A stretch of DNA of 64,000 bases from Pseudobacteriovorax sp. (GCA_013215145.1 JABSRP010000035.1:1-64000); one strand, 5' to 3'; shown: positions 1 through 8,989, numbered from the stretch's first letter. Numbers and translations: made by a program. Notes: generated by a model not told the origin, from the letters alone.

Positions 1-3
1 AAA

Positions 4-1773
4 TTGAGCTTGCAAAGATGGCTTAATCTATGTCAAGAGATTGGCGGGAAGTTGGGTTTCCGGGTTGGCAATACAGGTGCCATCGACTTAGCAGATATCC
101 TAGAAACAGTTCCCAGCCTGAGAATTCACAAGGGCCTGCGAGGCGATTCCTTGAGCTTTCTTGGAATGGTAGGAAAACATGTCAAGATCATGATCAATGG
201 TAATCCAATAGCGGGTCGCATTTCAGGAGAATATGACCTGACCCGCATTAAATTAAACAATGTAGAGAAAATTGAAATCATTAAAGGTCCAAGCTCCTCA
301 TTACATGGTTCTGATGCAATGGCAGGAGTTATCAATATCGTTACTAAATGGGAGAATGAATCTGGTGGGGTCTTTGGCTGGCAGTCATTTACAAATAATA
401 AAAATAGCAGCTATGGGCAGTTGACCCAACATTTCAGTCGTAGTCAGGTCGATATTTCTGCGAACTACCAGAAGTCTTCTGGATATCGTATAGACGACGA
501 AAAAGGTCTTTATAAATCGCCAAGGACCGACGAACGGACTGCTCAAGTGCAATGGGGGACCGATACCGATTCGCAGCGAATAAGCGTAATCGGTAGCTAC
601 CAAGCACGCTACATACGTAACACTGACTACCTATCAACAGGAGCCGTCTTTCAACGTCGCAACAGAGTGCAGCATACGCAGTTAATCTTGCAAGACGACA
701 TAGTCATTGATGACCAGACAATAGTCCGACTAAAGGGAGAATATACTGGGTGGGTTGATAAATTTCACAACGATCAGGTTGGCAGTGACGCTCTCGACAA
801 ATTTGAAAAAACTGAGCAATTTGATAAAAATTTAGGAGCAGAGCTAACTCACCTTTTTGATTTTCATCAAGTCGTTGTTGGAATTGAAAAGACTAGTAGT
901 GAATTCTCATCGGATCGCCTTGATAGCGCTGACGATTATCATCGTGAGCGTTATGCAGCTTATTTGCAAGATCGTTGGCATCTCAACAAATTACTAATAA
1001 CTGGAGGCATTCGCCAAGAAGGAGATTCCCAGTTTGGTGACCATTTGAGCCATAAACTGGCGTTAGAATGGGCGTTTAACGTAAGTACTAAACTCACTCT
1101 GTCCGAATCTCGTGGTTATCGCGCACCCGACTTCAAAGAACTCTACATGGAATTTATAAATTCATCAGTAGGCTATCAAGTTGAAGGCAACGAAAACCTT
1201 GAGCCAGAGCTATCGACTTATCATTCATTAGAATTCAGTCATGTAAACAAGGGCTTCATTACTAACCTTCGATTATTTCAAAACAGAGCTAAAAACCTAA
1301 TCTCATTCGAAATTGTACCAGAATCCATTGGAACGGATAGAACGATTTATCGCTATGAAAACATCTATCGAGCGATCTATAAAGGTGCAGAAATTGAATT
1401 TAACTATCGATTCACACTGCCTCTAGCGTTATCTTTAGCACATAGCTACATTGAGGCAAGATCCGAGGAAACAAATGCCTATCTCTCAAACAGACCATTA
1501 AACAGTACGAAAGTTAGCTTGCAGTATTTTCCCGCCCAGAATTTCAGTCTAATACTTAGTTTCAACCATTACGCGAAGCGCGCTTACTATGATGATATAG
1601 GAACTATTTTTTGGGAAGATCCCTATACACTAGGACGATTTGCGGCGACTTACCACTATTCCGATCGAATTCAATTTCAGTTGGGTGTAAAAAATATATT
1701 TGACTCTGGGGATAGTGTCCATCTTCCGATTGAGCCAAGAAATGGCTACATCGGTATTAAATTAGTTATTTAA
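4..1773 (+). CDS. TonB-dependent outer-membrane receptor, 5' end cut by window edge
   Basis: Outer-membrane 22-strand receptor that imports an iron ligand, probably heme, using TonB energy. The visible 589 residues begin inside the plug domain: residues about 25-115 carry the plug signature, including KIEIIKGPSSSLHG and GVINIVTK. The rest is aromatic-rich alternating beta-barrel sequence ending in IGIKLVI. No signal peptide or TonB box is visible, so the TTG at position 4 is almost certainly not the real start and the gene continues upstream. An HmuY-like lipoprotein gene follows 53 bases downstream on the same strand, which argues for a HmuR-type heme receptor. Siderophore or cobalamin substrates are not excluded by sequence alone. 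Confidence 0.9.
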   Translation: MSLQRWLNLCQEIGGKLGFRVGNTGAIDLADILETVPSLRIHKGLRGDSLSFLGMVGKHVKIMINGNPIAGRISGEYDLTRIKLNNVEKIEIIKGPSSSLHGSDAMAGVINIVTKWENESGGVFGWQSFTNNKNSSYGQLTQHFSRSQVDISANYQKSSGYRIDDEKGLYKSPRTDERTAQVQWGTDTDSQRISVIGSYQARYIRNTDYLSTGAVFQRRNRVQHTQLILQDDIVIDDQTIVRLKGEYTGWVDKFHNDQVGSDALDKFEKTEQFDKNLGAELTHLFDFHQVVVGIEKTSSEFSSDRLDSADDYHRERYAAYLQDRWHLNKLLITGGIRQEGDSQFGDHLSHKLALEWAFNVSTKLTLSESRGYRAPDFKELYMEFINSSVGYQVEGNENLEPELSTYHSLEFSHVNKGFITNLRLFQNRAKNLISFEIVPESIGTDRTIYRYENIYRAIYKGAEIEFNYRFTLPLALSLAHSYIEARSEETNAYLSNRPLNSTKVSLQYFPAQNFSLILSFNHYAKRAYYDDIGTIFWEDPYTLGRFAATYHYSDRIQFQLGVKNIFDSGDSVHLPIEPRNGYIGIKLVI

Positions 1774-1826
1774 CTTTACAGAGCAACAAGTTTGCTTTTT
1801 TTAAACTTTTTAGGGGAATCAAAATC

Positions 1827-2381
1827 ATGAAACACTTAGCATTAATTACTTGCCTTCCAATCCTAACAATTGCCTGTGGAACAGACAATGATACCGAAAG
1901 CGAAGGTGGCTCAGCTTCTAGCAATACCATCAGCCAACTAGCAATTGATGAATTTTTAGTAGACTCTACCTCTGAAGCAGATTGGGTTTTCATTGACCTT
2001 GACGAACAGGCAAATGAAGTGGATTCAACCAGCCCTTGGGATATCGCGATCCAGCGCTATCGCGTGAAGCTCAATACTGGGGCAAATGCAGAGACAACCG
2101 CTGCCGTAATTGACTTATCCCATGATGATGTTGTAGAAATCCCTACAGCTGATGTATTCACTACAGATCAAGTCACCACGAACATCGATGATGGTCTAGT
2201 TTTTCTAGGGGACTCACCTTGGTACGATTACGATAGTTCTACCCATATTTTGAGGTCAAAAGAGCAGCGATCCTATATTGTAAAGAGCAACAACGGCGTA
2301 GATTTCGTGGTGTCGGTGGTAGACTACTATGATGATGTAGGGACACCAGGGTTTATGAAATTTAAGATAAAGTCCCTTTAG
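1827..2381 (+). CDS. HmuY-like heme-binding lipoprotein
   Basis: 184-residue lipoprotein. Residues 1-17 are a lipoprotein signal ending in the lipobox TIAC, so Cys17 should be lipidated and the protein anchored in the outer membrane. The body resembles the HmuY family: an N-terminal WVFIDLD strand, a DIAIQRYRVKLN segment, and a C-terminal run with WYDYDSSTHIL and YIVKSNNGVDFVVSVVDYYDD. HmuY proteins bind heme and hand it to a TonB receptor such as HmuR, and the receptor gene lies directly upstream, probably in the same operon. The start ATG has a plausible AGGGGA ribosome site about 13 bases upstream. The family call rests on motif pattern; heme ligands cannot be assigned by eye. Confidence 0.7.
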   Translation: MKHLALITCLPILTIACGTDNDTESEGGSASSNTISQLAIDEFLVDSTSEADWVFIDLDEQANEVDSTSPWDIAIQRYRVKLNTGANAETTAAVIDLSHDDVVEIPTADVFTTDQVTTNIDDGLVFLGDSPWYDYDSSTHILRSKEQRSYIVKSNNGVDFVVSVVDYYDDVGTPGFMKFKIKSL

Positions 2382-2388
2382 TTCAAGC

Positions 2389-2422
2389 GAGCATCTAACT
2401 TCTGTTTTTGTGTTAGATGCTC
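2389..2422 (+). terminator. Hairpin terminator after the HmuY-like gene
   Basis: A perfect 11-bp stem (GAGCATCTAAC with GTTAGATGCTC) and a 12-base T-rich loop lies 8 bases after the lipoprotein stop codon. T-rich sequence follows. It probably ends the receptor/lipoprotein transcript. Confidence 0.7.
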
Positions 2423-2596
2423 ATTGATATTGTCTTGATTTCAGTGCGCTCAAGGCAGCCCGAGAATTATGTCGAGGTAATAGATAGCTTCAAAGCATCA
2501 CCTTCAGACCAGCTGGCTAGTGTTTTAGGATAAAGTTAATATCTAAAAATATCGATGAGAATTGCTTAGGCTTGACCATGATGGGTCACTCAAGAT

Positions 2597-2752
2597 GGTA
2601 ACACAACAGAAGCACTAAATTTACCAGCAAACGTTAGTTTGTCGCCGTTACCCCCATATTCTGTCGAGTTAAATCCAACGGAGCATTTATGGCAACAGTT
2701 AAAAAAATCAACCCCCAATAGATGGAAGTTTAGTGATTCTAATCTGTACTAA
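2597..2752 (+). mobile_element. IS630-family transposase remnant (C-terminal part)
   Basis: An open stretch of 51 codons with no start encodes LPPYSVELNPTEHLWQQLKK, which closely matches the last DDE-motif block of IS630-family transposases (LPPYSPELNPIEhvWq.lK). The final catalytic Glu is the E of PTEHLW. The preceding EALNLPANVSL also fits the usual context. The rest of the transposase is not recognisable upstream and I see no clear terminal repeats, so this is a dead fragment between the heme-uptake genes and an unknown gene on the other strand. Confidence 0.75.
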
Positions 2753-2805
2753 CGGGTTCTTCTTCTCTTTGAATTTAGGAGGAAAAGGACTATAGTGTGC
2801 TCAGA

Positions 2806-3285
2806 TCAACCGACCTTCGCGAATGAGGCATGTTTTATCGAATGCAATTCAACAAAGCCTTCTAAATATAAGCAAACATCTCCCCGATCATACTTATTAA
2901 ATTCAGAACGCTTTAGTTTTTTCTCAAGAATTTTGATTACGTTAGGATCGGACAACTGCTCAAGATGAATGACATCATCAATTCCAATATTCCAAAGTTT
3001 TAGTAGCATTAGTAACTTATCTCGCATAGAGTTTTGGATTCCGTAGGAATTGATGAAATCAAACTTGTCGACCCACATTCCCTTTTCTGAAGGAATGTGA
3101 CCATGCAGACGGTGAAAGGATCGCTCCCCTAAGCCACCTCTCAAAAGGTGAGCCACCGCGCATCGATCCGGCTTTAGCCATTGGTATTCTGCTCCATCAT
3201 TGAGCCGATCAATGACTAGTCCAATCGTTTCTTCCAATGCTGGAAGCTCAACCTCGTCAGCGTAACACTTTATAATTGCGTCCAT
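2806..3285 (-). CDS. Hypothetical protein, about 159 residues
   Basis: I do not recognise the family. The protein is soluble, without signal peptide or membrane segment, of mixed charge and probably mostly helical in its C-terminal half (region with LLMLLKLWNIGIDDVIHLEQL). A GTG at 3294 would add three residues, but AGAAGG lies eight bases before the ATG at 3285, so I prefer the ATG. It diverges from the acyl-CoA dehydrogenase gene, and the intergenic region holds a strong Fur box, so it may also be iron-responsive. The intact reading frame and good ribosome site support a real gene. Confidence 0.6.
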   Translation of the reverse strand: MDAIIKCYADEVELPALEETIGLVIDRLNDGAEYQWLKPDRCAVAHLLRGGLGERSFHRLHGHIPSEKGMWVDKFDFINSYGIQNSMRDKLLMLLKLWNIGIDDVIHLEQLSDPNVIKILEKKLKRSEFNKYDRGDVCLYLEGFVELHSIKHASFAKVG

Positions 3286-3325
3286 TTCGTACACCTTCTC
3301 AAATCATCTAATGAAAAATCCAGAC

Positions 3326-3354
3326 TTGAAAATGATAATGATTATCATTATAAT
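3326..3354 (+). promoter_or_regulatory. Sigma70-type promoter with a Fur box in its spacer
   Basis: TTGAAA (3326-3331), a 17-base spacer and a perfect TATAAT (3349-3354) point toward the acyl-CoA dehydrogenase gene. The spacer contains TGATAATGATTATCA (3333-3347), a perfect 7-1-7 inverted repeat equal to the core Fur consensus. Fur-Fe(II) bound here should block RNA polymerase. The same operator could affect the divergent gene that starts at 3285. Confidence 0.85.
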
Positions 3355-3468
3355 GTATCGGTTCCTTATTACAAGTTCTTTAGGAAAATCAGTTTTCCTA
3401 CACTGAATTGACAAACAAGTGGAAATCAAGCGCATTGAAACCATGTAAACATTGAGGAGACAATAGCT

Positions 3469-5556
3469 GTGCCCAAAAACAAATCGGTGGAAAAGTCGAA
3501 TTCTCACAACCAAAAACAGGATGAAGGCATATCCCAAACAACGGCAACTAATCATGGTATAACAAAAATTCTACAGCAATCAGGAAAGTCTAGAGAAGAA
3601 ATAGCGTCCCTTACAGCATTGGATGATGCAGACCGCTCTGCGGATCAACTCTTTTCAGGGGCAGCACCGACGGTTGAGTCTCTCTTTGGAACACCTAAAG
3701 CTCGAGAATTTTACGCAGGTCAATTCGCTCCTTCCAAAACAGTCGGTGCTGTAATGAATCGATCAATTGAATTTCTTCTCGAGCAAAAGAAATCCGATGG
3801 TCTCCTTGATCATAAGCGTATGTTGTTCACAGAAAGTGTAATTTCAGGCCTTTCTCAAATTGGATTTTTCGGCTTGGCTATTCCAGAAGAATATGGAGGC
3901 AGCGGCGCAAAGCTAGGAGATCTAGGTCCGTTGCTACGAACACTTACTTTCATTCATCCAGATCTTGCTGTGATGTTTGAAGTCCATAATTTTTTGGGAC
4001 CTGTTACACCGCTTCTTGATTATGGTACTGAAGAACAAAAGCAAAAATACCTTCCCAGAATGGCAAAAGGAGAACTACTAGGATCGTTTGCTCTCACAGA
4101 GCCAGGTGTAGGTGCGGATCCAAGTAGACTTTCTATGACAGCGCGTAAAGAAGACGATTCATACGTATTAAACGGTGTAAAATGGCCTATTACAAACGTA
4201 GTTTATGGTGGACTCTGCGTTCTAGTCGTTAAGCTAGAAAATGAAGGGTTACCGCCTGGACGTGATTTTGGAATGATAATTTTTGAGACCCCAAAAGAGA
4301 ATGGTGATGAATTCAAAATGACTCGAAATGATCTGAAGGCTTTTGACTACCTTTGGAATGCGAGATTTCGCCTTACAAACTTAAAAGTCAGTTCGAAACA
4401 ACTTTTAGGCCCTTCGGGCCGAGGTCTTGCCATTGCTTTCAGTTCTCTGGCGAAAGGAAGAGGTGGAATTGGGGTCAACAGCGCGGCAAAATGCTTTAAA
4501 CTACTAGCTCAACTTATTAATGATCCCGAGGTTAGAGAGCAATCAATAGAGAAGCAAGCCGAGCCCAAAGGGTGGCTGGGATTCCGTTCTACATTTGGAA
4601 AACCCATTGGAGACGCGCCTCGCATTCAGTCTTGGGTTGGTAAAGCTATTTGTCACGGCCTAGCAGCTCGGGATGTCGGCGATCTTTGCTTTCGACTGGC
4701 TGCCAATGACGTGCGTGACGAAACTCAAGGCATGATCGCCAAAGTATATGCAACAAAAGCATTAGTAGAAACGGCAGTCCACTCCTATCAGATATTGGGA
4801 GGTCGATCTGTTCACACCGATGAGGAAAAAAAACTAGAGCGCCAGTCTAATTTGGAAGGAAATACCTACGATAGTAAAAGACTCATCGAAAATTACATTG
4901 GAGAAAACATTCACGAGTTTCTAATCGCAACGGTTTATGAAGGCCCCAACCCTGTTCTTGCCGATGTTGGGGCTCCAAATGCTATGACCCGGGATATCCG
5001 CGCAAAATACTTAGAACCAATAGGACTAGCAGAGGCCACTGGGAAATCCTCATTATTCCCTATATTAAAATTTGGATGGTTCGTAGGAAAAGCAATTATT
5101 TCCTCATTTTTTCCTCGTTCAGACTTAAGTGGATTGAAAAATTTGTTTCCTGAGAAGAAGAGATATATCGAGAAAGCCTTAAAAAGGAATCGAATATTAG
5201 GAAGACAACTTCTATTAATTATTGGAAAACATCAAAAGAAGTTCATGGATCAGTCCTTTGTGTTGGGTGATGAAGGAGGAATTTTTGATAAGCTCTGCGC
5301 TAATTTAGCGTTACTGTGCTTTGCACTTTCGATGGACAAACCCAAAGTTGAATATTTACAAGTTGCTAAAGCACTAGATTTGGAGTCGAAAGAAAAAATG
5401 CGAGGAAAAGTAGCTACCCCAGAGCTACACAAGATCTGGTCAAATATTGGAATTACGGCTATGAACCCGCAGTCACAGTTATACAGAGACCTATTAGCAG
5501 ACATTGAAATTAAAAAAATCCCTCTAGATCCTCGATATATTGACCATTACATTTAG
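3469..5556 (+). CDS. Acyl-CoA dehydrogenase, long form, Fur-controlled promoter
   Basis: FAD enzyme predicted to oxidise acyl-CoA to trans-2-enoyl-CoA. The 695 residues hold an N-terminal helical domain (about 95-205), the mid-domain signature FALTEPGVGADPS (about 206-218) with the flavin-contacting TEPG block, and the C-terminal helical domain with HSYQILGGRSVHTDE (about 438-452). Residues beyond 500 form an extra C-terminal helical extension, making it longer than the roughly 380-residue medium-chain enzymes and shorter than E. coli FadE. A GTG start follows GAGGAGA by eight bases. A Fur box sits in its promoter, unusual for a beta-oxidation enzyme, so it may serve siderophore acyl chains, lipid remodelling or stress during iron limitation. 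That role is inference. Confidence 0.88.
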   Translation: MPKNKSVEKSNSHNQKQDEGISQTTATNHGITKILQQSGKSREEIASLTALDDADRSADQLFSGAAPTVESLFGTPKAREFYAGQFAPSKTVGAVMNRSIEFLLEQKKSDGLLDHKRMLFTESVISGLSQIGFFGLAIPEEYGGSGAKLGDLGPLLRTLTFIHPDLAVMFEVHNFLGPVTPLLDYGTEEQKQKYLPRMAKGELLGSFALTEPGVGADPSRLSMTARKEDDSYVLNGVKWPITNVVYGGLCVLVVKLENEGLPPGRDFGMIIFETPKENGDEFKMTRNDLKAFDYLWNARFRLTNLKVSSKQLLGPSGRGLAIAFSSLAKGRGGIGVNSAAKCFKLLAQLINDPEVREQSIEKQAEPKGWLGFRSTFGKPIGDAPRIQSWVGKAICHGLAARDVGDLCFRLAANDVRDETQGMIAKVYATKALVETAVHSYQILGGRSVHTDEEKKLERQSNLEGNTYDSKRLIENYIGENIHEFLIATVYEGPNPVLADVGAPNAMTRDIRAKYLEPIGLAEATGKSSLFPILKFGWFVGKAIISSFFPRSDLSGLKNLFPEKKRYIEKALKRNRILGRQLLLIIGKHQKKFMDQSFVLGDEGGIFDKLCANLALLCFALSMDKPKVEYLQVAKALDLESKEKMRGKVATPELHKIWSNIGITAMNPQSQLYRDLLADIEIKKIPLDPRYIDHYI

Positions 5557-5599
5557 AGCTGCCAAACTAATAGTAATTTACTGTGATATTTTGGTGAGG

Positions 5600-5821
5600 T
5601 TATATTCCCTCGCTAATAAAACTTTCAAGATCTAGCAAGGCACAAAGTGCCTTCCATAAATCATCTCGCTGAGTAAGAAATCCATAAAACTCCCCATTTC
5701 CTGAATCAACTGATGAAAATAGATCTATGGTAAGTTTTATGCTAGGGTTGTCTGAATGAATTGCGTTTTGACAAATGAATTTGGTATTTGACACAGAAAC
5801 GTCACGATTTATTATTTTCAA
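5600..5821 (-). CDS. Small hypothetical ORF, 73 residues
   Basis: Unrecognised small ORF starting at a TTG with AAGGT about ten bases upstream. No signal peptide or membrane segment is visible. It lies between the convergent ends of the acyl-CoA dehydrogenase and slyD genes with nothing overlapping it. Weak start and short length make this tentative; it could be chance or a remnant. The rest of the 5557-6001 interval shows nothing I can name. Confidence 0.3.
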   Translation of the reverse strand: MKIINRDVSVSNTKFICQNAIHSDNPSIKLTIDLFSSVDSGNGEFYGFLTQRDDLWKALCALLDLESFISEGI

Positions 5822-6001
5822 TGCGGTATAGACCTTGTAAACCAGACGAGCTTCCTTTTACCCTGATGCGAAAAAAGCTAGTATGTCGCAAATTTTTTAC
5901 AGGATTTTATTCGGGAACCGTTCGACCTTAAACATAATCTCAGTCTTCAATTGAAACGTTTTTACATTCAATTTGTAACAGAATTGCTCATCGATTGGAA
6001 G

Positions 6002-6484
6002 TTAGCAGCAGCCCGAGCCTGGTGCGCAGCATTTTTTTATAGCTCTTTTCTCTTTCTTAGTAGCTAGTCTCACGTCCATAACTTGGACATAATAGTTAAG
6101 ATTGGTGCCTGCTAAGGGATGATTACCGTCTAGGATTATGTGGTCTTCGTCAATGTCAGTAACCAAGAATATCTTGGAAGTTGTCCCACTTGTGCCACGA
6201 ATCTTAGCTCCAACTTTTAAGTCTGCTATCTGGTCTAGTTTCTCTTTCGGTACTTTGATGACTAGGGATTTATCAATCGGGCCGTAGCCGTCTTCTGGAG
6301 GAATGGATACATGGAAGATGTCACCTGCACGTCTTCCTAGGAGTGCCCTTTCCAGTCCTGGAACGATCTTTCCGTCTCCGGTTAGGTAAATAATTGGGTC
6401 CGAACTAGTCTTGTCAATAGTCAGGCCGTCGTCACTTTTAAGAGTATAATTTATTGAAATCATATGAGATTTGTTGATTTTCAA
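6002..6484 (-). CDS. slyD: SlyD-like FKBP-type peptidyl-prolyl isomerase
   Basis: 160-residue cytoplasmic FKBP-type prolyl isomerase and chaperone of the SlyD group. The N-terminal FKBP half has the family start MISINYTLKSDDG, then YLTGDGKIVPGLERALLGRRAGD and the VSIPPEDGYG block; the insert-in-flap domain spans about residues 70-125 (HPLAGTNLNY closes it). The tail ends in CCAPGSGCC, a short cysteine-rich metal-binding tail, whereas E. coli SlyD has a long His/Cys tail. The TTG start has GAGGAG eight bases upstream. SlyD proteins handle nickel in hydrogenase maturation; here a Fur-like box upstream suggests iron control. It diverges from a flavoprotein gene. Confidence 0.88.
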   Translation of the reverse strand: MKINKSHMISINYTLKSDDGLTIDKTSSDPIIYLTGDGKIVPGLERALLGRRAGDIFHVSIPPEDGYGPIDKSLVIKVPKEKLDQIADLKVGAKIRGTSGTTSKIFLVTDIDEDHIILDGNHPLAGTNLNYYVQVMDVRLATKKEKRAIKKCCAPGSGCC

Positions 6485-6528
6485 TTTTTTCTCTCCTCGT
6501 TAATGCCTGATTTCAATGCTACATAAAA

Positions 6529-6547
6529 TGATATTGAATATCAATAT
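6529..6547. promoter_or_regulatory. Second Fur-like operator between slyD and a flavoprotein gene
   Basis: GATATTGAATATCAATATC at 6530-6548 matches 15 of 19 bases of the classic Fur box, and TGATATTGAATATCA (6529-6543) is a perfect 7-1-7 palindrome. It overlaps a possible -35 (TTGAAT, 6534-6539) that is 18 bases from GATACT (6558-6563) reading toward the flavoprotein. Fur is the likeliest binder; a Fur relative such as Zur or Nur is possible. Confidence 0.6.
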
Positions 6548-6654
6548 CAATATGTGCGATACTCAACGTCTCCGGCCTCTTTTTCTAGCCGCGTTCGGAG
6601 ACTTGGAACCTTCAAGGTGAATTAACCTCTCTCGCCAACTTAAAGGGGGATTTT

Positions 6655-7866
6655 TTGGGTCATTTAAGCTCTAAGAGACCTTGGCTAATAGTTGGAGGTG
6701 GTGTTCACGGCAGTCATTTGGCTATCATGCTTATTGCCCAAGGGGTCGCTCAGGCAAGTGAGATAACTATTTTAGATCCTCGGCCTCATATCATGTCCAA
6801 GTGGCAAGAAATGACCAATCGAGTTGAAATGTCTCATTTAAGGTCGCCGGGTGCTCATCACATCGCCCCAGACCCTCAAGCACTTTCTCGAAAATTCAGG
6901 AAGTCCCGAAACAGACATATAACTAAGGGATTGTTTGCTTTGCCGAACAGAAGGCCGTCCTTAATGATATTTAATAGCTTTTGCCAGTCTTGTATCGCCG
7001 ACTATGATCTTCAAATGTGTCACTTACAAGCCAAAGCTCTTCGTATTCGTCGCCAAGGAAACGGTTTTAAAGTCTCCTATAGTGGAGGTGGTGACGGTAT
7101 ATGGCAAAAAGTAATCCTTGCTATCGGTTCTACCGATGACACATTAAATTACCCTGTTTGGGCTAAAGAAAATATAAGAAAATACGGTAACCTGAAGCAT
7201 ATATTTGAGCCAAATGTAGCGATAGATTGGCTTTCCACACCAGAGCACATGCTTATCGTAGGAGGAGGAATCAGTGCTGCCCAGTTAGCGGTCTCAAGAG
7301 CTAGTAAAGGTTTTCCAACAACAATGCTCAAACGGGGCCCCCTTCGTATTCACCAATTCGATAGTAGTCCCTGCTGGATGGGATCGCAATGTATTAGCAA
7401 ACTACAACAATTGACACCTGCTCAAAAGCGCAAAGTTATAAATGAAGGACGCAACAGCGGATCGGTTCCTCCAGGGATTGCGGCAAATCTTCGAAGATTA
7501 GATCGCAATGGCAATCTTAAAATAGTTGACTCCCAGGTAGATTCCGTTGACCCTGGCGCAACATCAATAGAAGTCAAACTGGAGTCTGGGGATGGCTTGA
7601 AGGTAAAGAGTATTCTCCTTGCAAGCGGATACAGTGGGATAAGGCCAGGAGGTCAACTAATAGACTTTCTGATCCAAGACGAGAAACTTCCAATCTCCCC
7701 ATGTGGCTATCCAATTCTAGATCAAGAGTTACAATGGTGCCCAGGTTTATTTGTTACAGGAGGGCTTGCGGAGTTGGAAATAGGCCCGCTTTCTCGGAAT
7801 ATTTTAGGGGCTCGCCTTGCAGCTAAAAGAATTCTTAGGAAAGAGACGAATGTTGTGTTTCCCTAG
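6655..7866 (+). CDS. FAD/NAD(P)-binding oxidoreductase
   Basis: 403-residue two-dinucleotide-binding flavoprotein. Residues 10-19 (WLIVGGGVHG) form the N-terminal FAD Rossmann loop and residues about 199-210 (LIVGGGISAAQL) a second, NAD(P)-binding loop. The C-terminal VTGGLAELEIGP followed by an ARN-like tail closes the FAD site. The layout resembles the SidA/IucD/PvdA and related FAD-NAD(P)-binding monooxygenase-like groups, but the substrate cannot be read off. The TTG start follows an AAAGGGGGA ribosome site. A Fur-like box in the divergent promoter region with slyD suggests a role in iron metabolism, for example siderophore hydroxylation or release; this is inferred from context. Confidence 0.75.
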   Translation: MGHLSSKRPWLIVGGGVHGSHLAIMLIAQGVAQASEITILDPRPHIMSKWQEMTNRVEMSHLRSPGAHHIAPDPQALSRKFRKSRNRHITKGLFALPNRRPSLMIFNSFCQSCIADYDLQMCHLQAKALRIRRQGNGFKVSYSGGGDGIWQKVILAIGSTDDTLNYPVWAKENIRKYGNLKHIFEPNVAIDWLSTPEHMLIVGGGISAAQLAVSRASKGFPTTMLKRGPLRIHQFDSSPCWMGSQCISKLQQLTPAQKRKVINEGRNSGSVPPGIAANLRRLDRNGNLKIVDSQVDSVDPGATSIEVKLESGDGLKVKSILLASGYSGIRPGGQLIDFLIQDEKLPISPCGYPILDQELQWCPGLFVTGGLAELEIGPLSRNILGARLAAKRILRKETNVVFP

Positions 7867-8098
7867 GGCTTACCTACCTACTTCTGCTGCACATTCTTCC
7901 TCTTTTCATAGAATGGATGCGGTGATTCCTGAGAATAGAAAGTGGCAAAAAAGCTTCCCCAATCTCCTCGTTAAGGACGGAGAGTGTTTTTATTCTCCCC
8001 CCTTGAAATATCGAATTCTCGCTTTTCTTGGATCAGGTTCTTAGGGGAGGTTTGGATAAGAGATATCTTAGGAGCGAGGTTTTCAACTGTCCAAAGGA

Positions 8099-8989
8099 TT
8101 AATGACGAGCTAAGATCCCCCTTCTTCCCCCAGTTTCTGTAAAGAGATCTAAGCTGATGTTGATGATAAGAGAAGCAAAAATGATTGTGATTCCCATCCA
8201 TTGATAAACGTCCAGTACCTCATCCGCAAAGAGGTAGCCATATAGAATAGCAGCGATGGGATTAATGAGTCCTAAAAAGCCGAGGTTTGTTAAAGATATC
8301 TTTGAGACCTGACTGAAAAAGATGAAAGTGCTAATTCCTGTATTAACCACTGCCAATATCAATAGAGCAAAAAATCCCTGACTATCCATGCTTTGGAGGA
8401 AGTCTCCCGTATTTTCAAGGTATATACAAGGTAACAGGAGCCATAAGCCGCCAAGCGTAAAGAACCAGCCAACCATGGCGAGAGAACTGGATGCGGTCAA
8501 TTCCCACTTTTTCATAAAAAAGACACTAAAGACATAACTCATGCAGGATGTCAGTATCAAAGCGATTCCCATGAAATTAAAGCTTTCAAAGCCGGGAGCG
8601 AACACAAGAAACATCCCTAACAGAACGAAAAAACATGCCACGACTTTTGCGATAGGTGGGCTCGTTTTTTGAGAGATAGATTGAATGATCAAGGCTTGGA
8701 TCGGTGTGGTCGCAATAATCACACCAATGATACTGGACGGGACTAAAAAGCTTCCGACGGTTTGTAGCAAATAAAACAATCCTGACCCAAGAAAACTAAT
8801 CATGGCAGCTTTTTTGATCCAAGATAGTGCGGGAATGCGACCAGCAAGCAACAGAAACAACAGACCGATGGGTAAGGTTCTAAGTAACGAGATATGTAGC
8901 GGAAATTGTTCGGGTAGATACAAGCTTACGAGGAGATAGCTAGAACCCCATATGATGGGCGCAATGCTTGCAATGACAAAGGGTTTCAC
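8099..8989 (-). CDS. EamA/DMT-family membrane transporter
   Basis: Inner-membrane exporter of the drug/metabolite transporter superfamily, with ten predicted hydrophobic helices in two EamA repeats (about residues 5-130 and 140-275). Family marks include IIWGSSYLLVS at the N-terminus and LINPIAAILYGYLFADE near the end, matching the usual P...L.G...L.E signature. I start it at the GTG at 8989, which has GAGG eight bases upstream. A longer frame to 9055 would begin inside a regulator operator and has no ribosome site. It diverges from a MarR gene across two inverted repeats, so it is probably the efflux target of that regulator. Confidence 0.85.
   Translation of the reverse strand: MKPFVIASIAPIIWGSSYLLVSLYLPEQFPLHISLLRTLPIGLLFLLLAGRIPALSWIKKAAMISFLGSGLFYLLQTVGSFLVPSSIIGVIIATTPIQALIIQSISQKTSPPIAKVVACFFVLLGMFLVFAPGFESFNFMGIALILTSCMSYVFSVFFMKKWELTASSSLAMVGWFFTLGGLWLLLPCIYLENTGDFLQSMDSQGFFALLILAVVNTGISTFIFFSQVSKISLTNLGFLGLINPIAAILYGYLFADEVLDVYQWMGITIIFASLIINISLDLFTETGGRRGILARH

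Noticed and set aside
7817..8044. 75-residue plus-strand ORF overlapping the flavoprotein end
   Set aside because: Overlaps a well-supported gene, lacks a ribosome site and has unlikely composition.
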